64,000 nucleotides of DNA from Bradyrhizobium sp. CSS354 (GTDB lineage: Bacteria; Pseudomonadota; Alphaproteobacteria; Rhizobiales; Xanthobacteraceae): contig NZ_JAACFU010000006.1 in the NCBI RefSeq assembly GCF_029051725.1, positions 1 to 64,000 on the forward strand, given 5' to 3'. The notes beneath the pieces are model-generated. The model saw only the letters and a list, made by a program, of their open reading frames with translations. It was not told where the DNA came from and searched no databases. Position numbers and translations under genes: made by a program. Shown here piece by piece: positions 1-9,883 of the stretch (positions are counted from its first letter, which is position 1; every line of letters begins with the position of its first letter).

Positions 1-463
1 TTCTGTTCAGAATAAATCTGGTCAGATGGCGCCGATAAAACCGAGGGCGCCGAAGTTCGTACTGCTGAGATTGGCAATGGCAATTGCGTTTTTGAAGGAT
101 TTCTCCATTCGCGATGCGAGTCAACAGAAAGAGCCGGATTTCATTAGGTAAGCAGGCATGTCAGGCTACATCCGCCGCGCGCGAAAACTCGAAAGGTGGT
201 CGGAAATCGCTACGGCCCATCTGCCCGCCAGAGGAAGGCCGCCGGGGCAAATCCACGCACCGCGGCAATGCCCAGCCCGTCCAGAGCCAACGCGGGTGCC
301 CAGCCAAATCCCGTTGCGCTTCCCTGTCCGGCATGGGGGTCGCTGAGATCCAAGCGGCGGCAGCTGGCCGAAATGACGGTTTCTGGCACTAGCTGACCTG
401 CCGCGCGCAGCCGGTGGAGGACCGCTGGTGACCGGACTTCTGAATACCGGCCGATGATGTCGC
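1..463. other. No recognisable gene
   Basis: Several overlapping open frames exist on both strands, but none shows a recognisable motif or a convincing ribosome binding site, and their compositions look like high-GC chance frames. The stretch probably holds the promoter of the kinase gene that follows. No repeat or RNA gene was recognised. Confidence 0.4.
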
Positions 464-1024
464 ATGACAAGCCATGCACCTACGCTGATAGTCTTTGGCG
501 GCCTTCCCGGCACGGGCAAGACAACAGTTTCTCGGGAGCTGACCAGACGTCTCGCGGCCACGTACCTTCATATCGATGCCGTTGAGCAGACACTACGGAC
601 CGCAGGTCATACGGTCGGCACGATGGGCTATGTGGTAGCCATCGCACTCGCGGCTGAAAATTTCGAGCTTGGTCGTGTCGTTGTCGCAGACTGCGTAAAT
701 CCAGTCCTGGTAAGCCGCGTCGGATGGCGACAGATCGCCGCTCAGAAGTCGGCATGCGTCGTTGAGATTGAAGTGGTTTGCAGCGACCTGATCGTGCATC
801 GGCAGCGAGTGGAAACGCGCACCTCAGACCTCAGCGGCCTCAAGCTGCCAACGTGGGCTGAGGTAGTGAACCGAGACTATGAATCGTGGGATCGAGAACA
901 CCTGGTGCTCGATACGGCCGTTAGCTCGCTCGATCACCTGCTCGACGCATGTTCGCGCCAAGAGTGGTTAGTCTCCTCTTGGCCCGAAACAGGCGAGCCG
1001 AGCCGGTCGATTGATGTCCGTTGA
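464..1024 (+). CDS. P-loop kinase-like ATPase (AAA_33 type)
   Basis: A 186-residue cytoplasmic protein with a Walker A motif GLPGTGKTT near residues 13-21, right after an N-terminal beta strand. This is typical of the zeta-toxin/AAA_33 group of small-molecule or nucleotide kinases. A DxV-type strand end (VVVADCVNP) lies mid-protein and an R-x-E-x-R region (RQRVETR) could supply the lid arginines. The substrate cannot be told from sequence; homologues are often just called AAA family ATPase or kinase. The gene is monocistronic, and the next gene downstream is convergent. The ATG at 464 is the only start that keeps the P-loop close to the N-terminus. Confidence 0.75.
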   Translation: MTSHAPTLIVFGGLPGTGKTTVSRELTRRLAATYLHIDAVEQTLRTAGHTVGTMGYVVAIALAAENFELGRVVVADCVNPVLVSRVGWRQIAAQKSACVVEIEVVCSDLIVHRQRVETRTSDLSGLKLPTWAEVVNRDYESWDREHLVLDTAVSSLDHLLDACSRQEWLVSSWPETGEPSRSIDVR

Positions 1025-1095
1025 CGGGGGCAAACCGGAAGCCGGGTTTAGGGACCGTCCGGGTAGCTCTTGACCGGGGCGGACGCCACACCTTC

Positions 1096-1839
1096 CTATG
1101 TCCCGGCATCGTATAGTTCGATGGGCGCCCCAAGCCCCTTTAAGCTGTATGTGGTTCCCTCGCTTTGGACGATGCCCGTCGGACACCGATCGCGAACAGA
1201 TTTCGTGACCAGTATCTGTCCTCCACGGGCAGCAGATTGCGCGCGGGCGGCGGTATTTACCACCGTGCCGATCGCGGTAAGGTCCCGATGCGAGTGACCG
1301 AACTCACCAAAGCTGACATCGCCGCTGCTGATGCCGATGCCAATGCTCAGGCTTCCTTCATCTAAGCCGAGTCCACTCACGAGGTCCGCGTGCCGGCCGC
1401 GCCAGCGTTGCTGCATCTGTCGGGCGGCTTGGACCGCCTGCGCTGCATGACCTTCTTGTCTGATTGGAAAATTGAAGACGGCCATGATGGCGTCACCAAT
1501 CGTCTTGTTCAGCAAACCATCGTGCTGCCAGATTGCTTCGGCGCATTCATCGTAGAAAGCATCAAGGGTTGTAGACATCTCGCGCGATGTCACTGACTGA
1601 GACGCTGCCGTATACCCGCGCAGGTCCGCGAAGAGCACGGTTGCATCGATCGTGACGTTGCGGGCTTTCATGATTCGCGTAAAGGCGAGTTCGCAAAAGG
1701 TGCAGGTGTTGGGATTCATCCGGCTTGGTCGGAGGCCGAGAACGCGAAAGGGGATCGCTAACGGGCCACGTAAAACCACTGGGAGGTGCAGGTTTTGCCA
1801 GCATCCTTTGCAGATGGTCGAATGTTGCTGCAGGTCCAT
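1096..1839 (-). CDS. Class III adenylate/guanylate cyclase with N-terminal cysteine pairs
   Basis: A 247-residue protein predicted to make a cyclic nucleotide from ATP or GTP. The catalytic domain covers about residues 60-245: metal-binding Asp in VLFADLRGYT, second metal Asp in IGDAIMAVF, and transition-state Asn/Arg in VVNTAARAQ. All key positions are present, so it should be active. The first 55 residues carry CKGC and CTFCE cysteine pairs, which suggest a small metal or redox-sensing module; that role is inferred. No membrane segment is seen. The gene is convergent with the upstream kinase gene. Substrate choice (cAMP or cGMP) cannot be settled here. Confidence 0.88.
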   Translation of the reverse strand: MDLQQHSTICKGCWQNLHLPVVLRGPLAIPFRVLGLRPSRMNPNTCTFCELAFTRIMKARNVTIDATVLFADLRGYTAASQSVTSREMSTTLDAFYDECAEAIWQHDGLLNKTIGDAIMAVFNFPIRQEGHAAQAVQAARQMQQRWRGRHADLVSGLGLDEGSLSIGIGISSGDVSFGEFGHSHRDLTAIGTVVNTAARAQSAARGGQILVTKSVRDRCPTGIVQSEGTTYSLKGLGAPIELYDAGT

Positions 1840-2272
1840 CGCATTCTTCTCACCGGCCGCCCATTTATTTTCATTCTAACAGACGGCCACGAAGATGCCG
1901 AATCCGGCATGTCCGAAATCCGGTCATTTTGACGAGAGAAACCGGAAATGGCCAGCTGCTGCGGTTCAATGGGCCTGCGAGCGTTGTGCGATCTGCTTGC
2001 GCAGCACATCAGCCCCATGGATGTTGGGCGGGCGTTCCGGCGAGATGTCTCGGAAGGCAGATCGGAAGTGGTTCAGTCTGGCCGGGGCTGTGCGTTTTGA
2101 TCCATAACGGCCCTTGAACCGGTGCACGTGCTTAGAACGCCAGAACCTTGTGGTACCCTGCTCCACCCATTCAAGGTCTTCGGCATCGCGGTGCTGACGA
2201 GGCAAGTCATTTCGACTATCCTTCAATGCGGTCCATCAAATGGGCAGGACAAAGACCCACGAGGGCAGTTCA
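1840..2272. other. Intergenic region, no recognisable gene
   Basis: About 430 bases between the divergent cyclase and CBS genes. Short frames are present but none resembles a known protein. It should contain the promoters of both neighbours; no clear sigma-70 or EcfG consensus was picked out by eye. Confidence 0.4.
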
Positions 2273-2716
2273 ATGAGCACGGTAAAAAGCGCGCTGACGC
2301 AGAAGAGCGGCACCCTGATCCATGTACGTTCCAGCGACATGGTCATCGAAGCCTTGCGCCAGATGCGCGACAACCGGGTTCGGTCGGTGCTGGTCATCGA
2401 CGACGACATGCTGGTCGGCATCGTGACTCAAGGTGACTGCGCCATCAAAGTGCTGCTGCCCGGGCTCGATGCGAGGCAGACGCCGGTGGGCCAGGTAATG
2501 ACGGGCAAGCCGGTAACGATCAAGCCGGACGATCCGCTAGACGCCTGCATGGCGATTATGGCTGCGCGCGGTTTTCGCCACCTCCCAGTGCTGGACGCGG
2601 GCAGGGTCGTGGGCGTCATTTCGATCGGAGATGTTGTCAAGAACATCATCCGGGACTTGGAGCACAACGTGGACGACTTGATGGGTTACATCATGAAGGA
2701 CGGCCCCGGAGGCTGA
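2273..2716 (+). CDS. CBS-domain pair protein
   Basis: A 147-residue cytoplasmic protein made almost entirely of two tandem CBS motifs (about residues 8-65 and 75-135), each with the hydrophobic VLVIDDD / LPVLDAG strand and the following G-[VI]-[VI]-[ST] pattern (VGIVTQGD, VGVISIGD). Such stand-alone Bateman modules bind adenine nucleotides and regulate a partner protein, which is not identifiable here. The start at 2273 is preferred over an upstream in-frame ATG at 2240 because GAGGG lies a proper distance before it. No operon partner is evident, as the flanking genes are separated by more than 200 bases. Confidence 0.9.
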   Translation: MSTVKSALTQKSGTLIHVRSSDMVIEALRQMRDNRVRSVLVIDDDMLVGIVTQGDCAIKVLLPGLDARQTPVGQVMTGKPVTIKPDDPLDACMAIMAARGFRHLPVLDAGRVVGVISIGDVVKNIIRDLEHNVDDLMGYIMKDGPGG

Positions 2717-2962
2717 CAGACAAACCACGGTGCCGTCGCCCTGCGTATGTCTGCTTGTGTGCCCGCTGCTGACCGTCGCCCGAAGAGCCGCAATTTCCGC
2801 TTTCCGGAGATGGGCCGACCAAGGTGAAAAAGCCTACCAAGGGCGGCTTGTGACCCGAACCGGACGTGAGTCGGTCTCAATTTGCGATAGCGAAGCTGGT
2901 TTGCCCTATCATTGTACTCGTTTTAGCCGATACGATGCTTCTTCCCGACGATGAGGGAGCCC

Positions 2963-3958
2963 ATGAAGCGGCGAGACGTTTTTGGTGTTATTGGCGGAGC
3001 AGCAGCGTGGCCGCTGGCGGTATTGGCGCAGCAGCCCAAAAACGTACCTCGAATTGGGTTCCTAGTGACGGGTTCGCTTGAATCTCCCGAGGCGCGCGCA
3101 ATTCTCGAAGCCTTCGATCAGGGACTACGCGAATACGGCTATATCGCTGGTCGAAACGTGTTCGTAGAGGTCCGAGCGGCGGACTTGAAGGTCGAGCGGT
3201 TTCCGGCTCTGGCAAGTGAACTGATGCGCCTTAATGTCGATCTTATCGTCGCATCGAATTCGCTCGCCGCGCGTGCCGTGCAGCAAGTGACCAGCAATAT
3301 TCCGATCGTGGTGCCGGTTATGGGCGATCCTGTCGGAGACGGCCTCGTTGCTACTCTCGCTCGACCGGGAGGGAACATCACTGGTTTAACTTTCCTTGGA
3401 CCGCAGCTTGTCCCTAAGCGCCTAGCCCTGCTCAAGGAAGCGCTACCCACGGCTTCGCAAGTCGCGGCGCTCTGGCATCCCGGCGCCTACGGCAAGCGCA
3501 CGATGAACGACATGATGAACGAAGCAAACGAGGCGGCACTCACCTTGGCAGTGCACCTTCGACTTGTTGCTGTGCACGTCCCCGACGATTTGGATCGCGC
3601 GTTTTCTGCGGTTGCTGGAGAGCGTGCCGATGCCCTTCTCATATTTCCGAGCCCCATGCTTTTCAACCAACGAAAGCGCATTGTCGACCTCGCGGCAGAG
3701 CATCGGCTGCCTACAATGGCTATGGGCAAGGAGTTTGTACAACTCGGTGGGTTGATGTCGTATGGAGCGGACATTATCGACTCCAACCGGCGCTGCGTCG
3801 CCTACGTGGATAGGATACTCAAAGGCGCGAAGCCTGCTGACTTGCCAGTCGAACAACCCACCAAGTTTGAACTTTTTATCAACCTCAAAACTGCAAAGAC
3901 ATTTGACATCGAAATTCCTGCCGCGCTGCTCGCTCGCGCCGACGGGGTACTCGAGTGA
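2963..3958 (+). CDS. ABC transporter substrate-binding protein (PF04392-like), Tat signal
   Basis: A 331-residue periplasmic binding protein. The N-terminus MKRRDVFGVIGG followed by AAAWPLAVLAQ is a twin-arginine signal ending at an AQ cleavage site. The mature part starts with the RIGFLVTG strand and keeps the GDPVGDGLVATLARPGGN signature typical of the PF04392 family of orphan binding proteins very common in Bradyrhizobium. No permease or ATPase gene lies nearby, so the ligand and transporter are unknown. The ATG at 2963 is chosen because GAGGGAG precedes it; an ATG at 2951 would add four residues. Its paralogue starts at 8607, on the far side of the signalling operon. Confidence 0.9.
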   Translation: MKRRDVFGVIGGAAAWPLAVLAQQPKNVPRIGFLVTGSLESPEARAILEAFDQGLREYGYIAGRNVFVEVRAADLKVERFPALASELMRLNVDLIVASNSLAARAVQQVTSNIPIVVPVMGDPVGDGLVATLARPGGNITGLTFLGPQLVPKRLALLKEALPTASQVAALWHPGAYGKRTMNDMMNEANEAALTLAVHLRLVAVHVPDDLDRAFSAVAGERADALLIFPSPMLFNQRKRIVDLAAEHRLPTMAMGKEFVQLGGLMSYGADIIDSNRRCVAYVDRILKGAKPADLPVEQPTKFELFINLKTAKTFDIEIPAALLARADGVLE

Positions 3959-4088
3959 AAGCAATTGGTCCGGAGTTGGTGGGAGCCACCAAGTTATTGG
4001 GGAACGGCCAGGTCGGTTCGTCGCGGCTTAGGCGTTTTCGTGGCTCCCGCGGACGACAATCCCAATTCCTCTTGATAACGTGGCTGGG

Positions 4089-6677
4089 ATGAGCATTTCC
4101 CTCCAACCGGACACGTCGGAAGGACGGACGCTGGCGGCTTCCGCCCGGCCGGACGCGCCTGCTGTGCAGTCAGCGCCGCCGAAAGTCCGTGCCCGCCTGT
4201 TCGCCAAATACGTCGCGCTGTTCGTGGTCGTGGTGGGAGTCGCGCTGCTTTCGAACGGGATTTTCGAAGTTTTCTTCTATTACCGCGAGCACAAGGCGGC
4301 CCTGATCCGGATTCAGCACGAGCAGGCCGAGGCCGCCGCGGCCAAGATCGGCCAGTTTATTAAGGAAATCGAAAGCCAGCTCGGCTGGACCACGCAGCTA
4401 CCGTGGTCGGCGGGCTCGCTGCAGGACCGGCGTTTTGATGCCCTTAGGCTGCTGCGGCAGGTGCCGGCCGTTACCGAACTGTCGCAAATCGACTCGACGG
4501 GCAAGGAGCGTTTGCGGGTCTCGCGCCTCGCCATGGATGTCGTGGACTCCGGCCTCGACCTGTCCAAGGATCCGAAGTTCACCGAAGCGGTTGCCAACAA
4601 GGTCTATTACGGCCCTGTCTACTTCCGCCGGGATTCCGAGCCCTACATGACTCTGTCGCTGGCCGGCACCCGCAAGGACGCCGGCGTCAGCATCGCCGAG
4701 GTCAATCTGAAGCTCATCTGGGAAGTGGTCTCGCAAATCAAGGTCGGCGAACGCGGGCATGCCTATGTGGTGGGTTCGGAAGGACGGCTGATTGCGCACC
4801 CAGACATCAGTTTGGTGCTGCGTAACACCGACATGTCGAAGCTGGTGCAGGTGCAGGCTGCCCAGGCCGGCAGTGCAAACGACGCCGATGCGCTGCAGGG
4901 CTCGCTGAATATTCAGGGCCAAGAGGTGCTGACAGCGTCCGCGCCGATCGTGCCGCTGGGCTGGACCATGTTTGTAGAGCTACCGGTCAATGAAGCCTAT
5001 TCGTCGCTGTATCTGGCGCTGCAGCGCCTTTCCATCGTACTCGCCGGCGCATTGATCTTTGCCATTCTAGCCGGAGTTTTTCTGGCCCGCCGTATGGTTG
5101 GTCCGATCAGGGCATTAAGCGCTGGCGCGGAACGAATTGGCGATGGCGATTTCGCTCAGCGTATCTCGATCACGACCGGCGATGAACTCGAAAGTCTTGC
5201 GAATCAATTCAACAAGATGGGTACGCGGCTTCAGGAATCCTATGCGGACCTTGAGAACAAGGTCGAGCAGCGCACTTCGGAATTGAGCGAGGCACTGCAA
5301 CAGCAGACCGCAACGGCCGACGTTCTCAAGGTCATCAGCCGCTCGACATTCGATTTACAAACGGTGCTCGATACGCTCGTGCAGTCGGCAGCACGACTGT
5401 GCGAGGCAGATGAAGGGCTCATTCTGCAACCCAGAGACGATGCCTTCGGACTGGCGGCAAGTTGCGGGCTTAGCGTTAAAAAACGGAAGTTTCTGGAAGC
5501 CTATCGTTTCACGGCGGGCGGAGCGACAGCAGTTGGACGCGCTTTGTCCGAAGCTAAAACGACAGTACTCAACGATGGTGTTTCGCCGCTGCGAGGAGAT
5601 CCGGATCCAGCGCAATCAAGAATTGCTGTTCCGTTACTACGTGAGGGCGTGCCGATAGGCGTGTTCGTCCTGACGCGGCGGGAGAAGCGCCCCTTCAGCG
5701 AAAAGCAGATCGAGCTCATCACCACCTTCGCGGACCAGGCCGTTATCGCCATTCAAAACGTCCGGCTGTTCGACGAGGTTCAGGCGCGGACCAAAGAACT
5801 CGCACGGTCGCTCGAGGAGTTGCGCACTGCGCAGGACCGGCTGGTGCAGACCGAAAAGCTCGCTTCGCTCGGCCAGCTGACCGCTGGCATCGCCCATGAG
5901 ATCAAGAACCCGCTCAATTTCGTCAACAATTTCGCTGCTTTGTCGGGGGAATTGATTGGAGAGCTGAACGACCTTCTGCAGCCGGCGGCGCTCGATGGCG
6001 AGACCCGCGAGGGAGTCGATGAACTCACCCTTATGCTGAAGGGCAACCTGGAAAAGGTGGTGCAGCACGGCAGGCGAGCCGATTCGATCGTCAAGAACAT
6101 GCTGCTGCATTCCCGCGAAGGCTCGGGTGAGCACCGGCCCACCGACATCAACGCGATCGTAGAGGAAAGCCTCAATCTCGCCTTCCACGGCGCACGCGCC
6201 GAGAAGGCGGGCTTCAACATCACGCTCGAGCGCGACCTCGATCCCGCCGCGGGCCAGATCGACGTCTATGCGCAGGAGATTACTCGGGTCTTCCTCAACC
6301 TGATCTCGAACGGGTTCTATGCCGCCGCAAAGCGCAAGGAGACGTGTGACGAAAACTTCGAACCCATCTTGAGCGCCGTGACCAGGAGCTTGGGCAGCAA
6401 GGTAGAAATACGGTTCCGGGACAACGGCACCGGCATTCCTCCGGAGGTGAAGGAGAAGATCTTCAATCCTTTCTTCACAACCAAGCCGGCGGGCGAAGGC
6501 ACCGGCCTGGGACTGTCAATGAGCCACGACATCATCGTGAAGCAGCATGGCGGTACAATCGACGTCGCCACCGAGCCCGGCGCATTTACCGAATTCATTA
6601 TTACGCTGCCCAGAAGCAGGACAGCACCGACGACCAACGGAGGGACAATTGAGCGTTTACATACTCGTCGTGGATGA
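4089..6677 (+). CDS. Membrane sensor histidine kinase (Cache-HAMP-GAF-HisKA-HATPase)
   Basis: An inner-membrane sensor of about 862 residues. Order: cytoplasmic N-terminus; first membrane helix about residues 40-60; periplasmic Cache-like sensor to about 300; second membrane helix about 312-335; HAMP (GDGDFAQRI) to 385; coiled coil; GAF about 415-570; dimerisation helix with phosphoacceptor His in [12 protein letters not shown] (about residue 603); and HATPase_c with the N box, [16 protein letters not shown] and GTGLGLS. All catalytic motifs are intact. An ATG at 4089 or a GTG at 4080 could start it. The 3' end overlaps the next receiver gene by 29 bases, so the three signalling genes form one operon. 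The stimulus is unknown. Confidence 0.92.
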   Translation: MSISLQPDTSEGRTLAASARPDAPAVQSAPPKVRARLFAKYVALFVVVVGVALLSNGIFEVFFYYREHKAALIRIQHEQAEAAAAKIGQFIKEIESQLGWTTQLPWSAGSLQDRRFDALRLLRQVPAVTELSQIDSTGKERLRVSRLAMDVVDSGLDLSKDPKFTEAVANKVYYGPVYFRRDSEPYMTLSLAGTRKDAGVSIAEVNLKLIWEVVSQIKVGERGHAYVVGSEGRLIAHPDISLVLRNTDMSKLVQVQAAQAGSANDADALQGSLNIQGQEVLTASAPIVPLGWTMFVELPVNEAYSSLYLALQRLSIVLAGALIFAILAGVFLARRMVGPIRALSAGAERIGDGDFAQRISITTGDELESLANQFNKMGTRLQESYADLENKVEQRTSELSEALQQQTATADVLKVISRSTFDLQTVLDTLVQSAARLCEADEGLILQPRDDAFGLAASCGLSVKKRKFLEAYRFTAGGATAVGRALSEAKTTVLNDGVSPLRGDPDPAQSRIAVPLLREGVPIGVFVLTRREKRPFSEKQIELITTFADQAVIAIQNVRLFDEVQARTKELARSLEELRTAQDRLVQTEKLASLGQLTAGIAHEIKNPLNFVNNFAALSGELIGELNDLLQPAALDGETREGVDELTLMLKGNLEKVVQHGRRADSIVKNMLLHSREGSGEHRPTDINAIVEESLNLAFHGARAEKAGFNITLERDLDPAAGQIDVYAQEITRVFLNLISNGFYAAAKRKETCDENFEPILSAVTRSLGSKVEIRFRDNGTGIPPEVKEKIFNPFFTTKPAGEGTGLGLSMSHDIIVKQHGGTIDVATEPGAFTEFIITLPRSRTAPTTNGGTIERLHTRRG

Positions 6678-7038
6678 CGAGCCCGACGTCGAGCCCATGT
6701 TTCGTCAGCAGTTCCGCCGCGATCTGAAAACCGGCCGCTTCCAGATGGAATTCGCCCCGTCGGCGGCCACAGCGTTGGCGCGTGCCGCCGAGGTCAGGGA
6801 TCCTTCGCTGATCCTGATCCTCTCCGACATCAACATGCCCGGCATGAGCGGACTCGAGATGCTGCCGAAAGTACGTGCCCAGCGCCCTGATGTGCCCGTG
6901 ATCATGATCACTGCCTACGGCGATGCCGAAACGCGCCGCAAGGCCATCGAGAACGGTGCGGTCGGCCTGCTGACCAAGCCGATTGACTTCGCGCTGCTCC
7001 GGATCGAAATCGATAGTCGACTGGGTCAAGCTGCATGA
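6649..7038 (+). CDS. Single-domain response regulator
   Basis: A 129-residue stand-alone receiver. Acidic pair in VVDDEPD, phosphoacceptor Asp in [13 protein letters not shown], Thr in MITAYGD and Lys in LLTKPIDF are all present. The start is a TTG at 6649 preceded by GGAGGGA at good spacing; an upstream ATG at 6547 would place 34 low-complexity residues before the receiver and lacks a ribosome site. It lies inside the end of the kinase gene and overlaps the next gene by four bases (ATGA), implying translational coupling. It likely passes phosphate from the kinase or competes with the receiver of the next gene. Confidence 0.9.
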   Translation: MSVYILVVDDEPDVEPMFRQQFRRDLKTGRFQMEFAPSAATALARAAEVRDPSLILILSDINMPGMSGLEMLPKVRAQRPDVPVIMITAYGDAETRRKAIENGAVGLLTKPIDFALLRIEIDSRLGQAA

Positions 7039-8285
7039 CCGCGACTATCCTGGTCGTCGATGATGAGCCTGATCTCGAGGCGCTGGTGCTGCAGAAATTT
7101 CGTCGCCAGATCCGTGAAGGAGCAATGGCGTTCGTATTCGCGCGTGACGGCATCGAGGCGTTAGCATCGATTGAGCAGCATCCGCATGTCGACATGGTGG
7201 TATCCGACATCAATATGCCCAGGATGGACGGGCTGTCGCTGCTGGCCAAGCTGCAGGAGCCGGAGGACAAGAAATCGACCATCATCGTCTCTGCTTACGG
7301 CGACATGAGCAACATTCGAACGGCTATGAACCGCGGTGCGTTCGACTTCCTGACCAAGCCGATCGATTTCGACGACCTTGAAATGACGATCAACAAGACC
7401 ATCAGTCACGTCCGGACGATGCGCGAGGCCCGCCGCCGCCAGCTCGAAGCCGAACGCGCTCACGCCTCGCTATCTCGTTATTTTTCGCCACAGATAGCGA
7501 GCCGTCTCGCGGGGATAGGCGACGGCGACGGTATGGAGGTGCACTGGCGGGAGATTGCAACTATCTTCACCGACGTCACCAACTTTACCCCGCTCGTAGA
7601 GACTGTAGCTCCGGGAGTGCTGGGCGCGCTACTCAACGAATATGTGGGCGGTATGACTGATGTGGTGTTCGCTCATGAAGGCACAGTCGCCAAGGTGATA
7701 GGTGACGCGATCCAGGTGCTGTTCAATGCTCCAGGCGAACAGCCCGACTATGCCCAACGAGCCATTAGCTGCGCTCATAACCTCGACATCCGAGCCCAAA
7801 TGTTCCGAGAACGCTGGAAAAAAAAGGGGGTTGAGTTTGGTGCCACGCGCATCGGTGTCCATGCGGGGGCCGCGCTGGTCGGCAACTTTGGCGGCAGTCG
7901 GTTCTTCGACTACACCGCCTACGGCGATACCATCAATACCGCAGCCCGGCTCGAGGCAGCCAACAAGTATCTCGGCACCCGAATTTGCGTCAGTGCAGCG
8001 GCAGCCCAAGCCGCCGGCAATTTTCAGGGACGACCCGTCGGTGAAATTATGTTGCGCGGACGCAGCGAGCCGCTCCGTGCTTTTGAGCCGCTTCAGGACG
8101 TGGCGTTCAGGGCGCCTTCCACCGCGCAATATGTCGAGGCCTTCGCCAGGCTGGAGGCCGGCGATGCAACGGCGATGCCGGCCTTTGCTGCACTGGTCGG
8201 CCTGCATGCCGACGACGCGCTGGCCGGATTTCATCTCAAGCGGTTACTCAACGGTGCCAAGGGCACCCGCATTCAGTTTGAGTAA
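7035..8285 (+). CDS. Receiver-class III cyclase response regulator
   Basis: A 416-residue cytoplasmic output protein. Residues 1-125 form a receiver (VVDDEPD, phosphoacceptor Asp in [22 protein letters not shown]). A helical linker with many Arg/Glu residues joins it to a class III cyclase (about 160-340) with metal Asp in TIFTDVTNFT and IGDAIQVLF and catalytic Asn/Arg in GDTINTAARLEAA. It is the last gene of the operon, overlapping the receiver gene by four bases. The arrangement predicts that the kinase controls synthesis of a cyclic nucleotide by phosphorylating this receiver. About 60 residues follow the cyclase domain and have no recognised motif. Confidence 0.93.
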   Translation: MTATILVVDDEPDLEALVLQKFRRQIREGAMAFVFARDGIEALASIEQHPHVDMVVSDINMPRMDGLSLLAKLQEPEDKKSTIIVSAYGDMSNIRTAMNRGAFDFLTKPIDFDDLEMTINKTISHVRTMREARRRQLEAERAHASLSRYFSPQIASRLAGIGDGDGMEVHWREIATIFTDVTNFTPLVETVAPGVLGALLNEYVGGMTDVVFAHEGTVAKVIGDAIQVLFNAPGEQPDYAQRAISCAHNLDIRAQMFRERWKKKGVEFGATRIGVHAGAALVGNFGGSRFFDYTAYGDTINTAARLEAANKYLGTRICVSAAAAQAAGNFQGRPVGEIMLRGRSEPLRAFEPLQDVAFRAPSTAQYVEAFARLEAGDATAMPAFAALVGLHADDALAGFHLKRLLNGAKGTRIQFE

Positions 8286-8606
8286 GAGTCCCGCACCGCG
8301 CCCAAAGATTGTCCACGCTTCAACAATTATTTGGCGGCATTAAGATCTCGATGGCAGGCGCGTCCACCTTCCTGTTTCCTTAGTCTCGCGACAACCGCTC
8401 TGGCGCATCAGCGCAGTAGCCGCGCACCTCGTGAGGTCAGCTTAAGAAGGCAAGGGCGGACTAGAGTTGCTCCGCTCAACTCCCTCCGCACTTTGGCCGA
8501 AACGTCTTCTTGGGATCGCAACCGCGGCTTTCCTTATAAGCTGTTCCATTCTCCGTTTTTTAAGCGCAAGGTGCTGCGTCACCGGCAATCCCAACAGGAT
8601 GATCAC
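8286..8606. other. Intergenic region before second substrate-binding gene
   Basis: About 320 bases between the cyclase operon and the next substrate-binding gene. The reading frame of that gene stays open upstream to 8331, but no ribosome site supports an earlier start and the twin-arginine signal begins at 8607. No clear terminator or other gene was seen. Confidence 0.4.
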
Positions 8607-9587
8607 ATGAAGCGGCGCGAGTTCGTCTCGTTATTCGGCAGCGCCGCTGCCGTTTGGCCGCTTGCGGCGTGGGCGCAGAAGCCGATGATGCCAGTCATTG
8701 GATTCATCAATGGCACATCGCCGCAGGGATATGGCCACTTCGTCGCGGCATTTCGCCGTGGGCTTGCCGAAACCGGCTACGTTGAGGGGCAGAACGTCGC
8801 GATCGAGTACCGGTGGGCGGAAGGCCACTACGATCGGCTGCCGGCGTTGGCGGCTGATCTGGTTGGCCGGCGCGTCGCCGTTATCGTCGCGACAAGCACC
8901 CCTGCGAACCTGGTGGCAAAGAAGGCAACCGCGCAAATTCCCATCGTCTTTACGACCAGCAGCGATCCTGTTGAGTTAGGGCTTGTTGCCAGCCTGGACC
9001 GACCCGGAGGCAACGTGACCGGCGCGGTCACGTTGAATGTCGAGGTGGTTTCAAAGCGGCTGGAGCTGCTTCATGAACTGCTCCCGAACGCAAGCGTTGT
9101 TGCCGCGCTGGTTAACCCAGTGAATCCCAACGCGAAAACTCAGTCCGAGGCGTTGGAAGCGGCGGCTCGCAGCATCGGGCTGCAACTCGATACGGTGAAT
9201 GCAACAACTGAAGGCGAAATCGATGTAGCTCTTGCAGAACTCGGTGAACGAAGGAGAAGTGCTCTTCTCGTCGACACGGATGCGTTTCTATTCAGCCGGC
9301 GCGCCCAACTCGTCGATCTGGCAAAACGCTACGCAATTTCCACGATTTTCGACAGGCGTGAGTATGCCGAGGCCGGAGGGCTGGTGAGCTATGGCGGAAA
9401 TGTTGAAGATGTCTATCGTCTGGCGGGCACTTACACGGGTCGGATCCTAAAGGGCGACAAGCCGGCAGATTTGCCGGTAGTACAATCCACGGCAGTTCAG
9501 CTGATCGTCAACCTTAAGACCGCGAATACGATCGGCATAACCGTCCCGATGTCATTGCTCGCGCGCGCCAATGAAGTCATCGAATAG
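8607..9587 (+). CDS. ABC transporter substrate-binding protein (PF04392-like), Tat signal
   Basis: A 326-residue periplasmic binding protein, paralogous to the one starting at 2963. It starts MKRREFVSLFGSAAAVWPLA and ends its signal at AWAQ; the ATG at 8607 follows AGGATGAT. The mature protein begins with a PVIGFINGTSP strand and carries the family hallmark SSDPVELGLVASLDRPGGN and a C-terminal SLLARANEVIE helix. No permease or ATPase gene is adjacent. Both paralogues bracket a sensory operon, but nothing in the sequence proves a functional link. The ligand is unknown; family members are proposed to bind diverse organic acids or aromatics. Confidence 0.9.
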   Translation: MKRREFVSLFGSAAAVWPLAAWAQKPMMPVIGFINGTSPQGYGHFVAAFRRGLAETGYVEGQNVAIEYRWAEGHYDRLPALAADLVGRRVAVIVATSTPANLVAKKATAQIPIVFTTSSDPVELGLVASLDRPGGNVTGAVTLNVEVVSKRLELLHELLPNASVVAALVNPVNPNAKTQSEALEAAARSIGLQLDTVNATTEGEIDVALAELGERRRSALLVDTDAFLFSRRAQLVDLAKRYAISTIFDRREYAEAGGLVSYGGNVEDVYRLAGTYTGRILKGDKPADLPVVQSTAVQLIVNLKTANTIGITVPMSLLARANEVIE

Positions 9588-9883
9588 ACCGCTTCTGGAG
9601 GGGCAGAGCATGTCCCGACTGGCGCGAAGGTTGAGGTCCAAAGAGTGCCAAACCTCGACCCGAGCTAAGCGTGTTTGAACCAGTCTGCTGCGCTTTAATC
9701 AGGATTTGCCCGTGACCGACTTAGCTCAGAATACAGCAGCGGGTGCTTCCGAGAGGTGAGCCAAAGAGAGGCCGTGCGAGCTCGGCAAGGCTCTTTTCGA
9801 CTCCAAGTTGACCCTTTTCTAGCAGTGGCCACCTCATTCATGGAGCTGAGTCCGCTTTGACCCATCCAGACGTCGACGATAGC

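Noticed and set aside
2963..9587. Complete ABC importer
   Set aside because: Two substrate-binding proteins are present, but no permease or ATPase gene occurs anywhere in the window.
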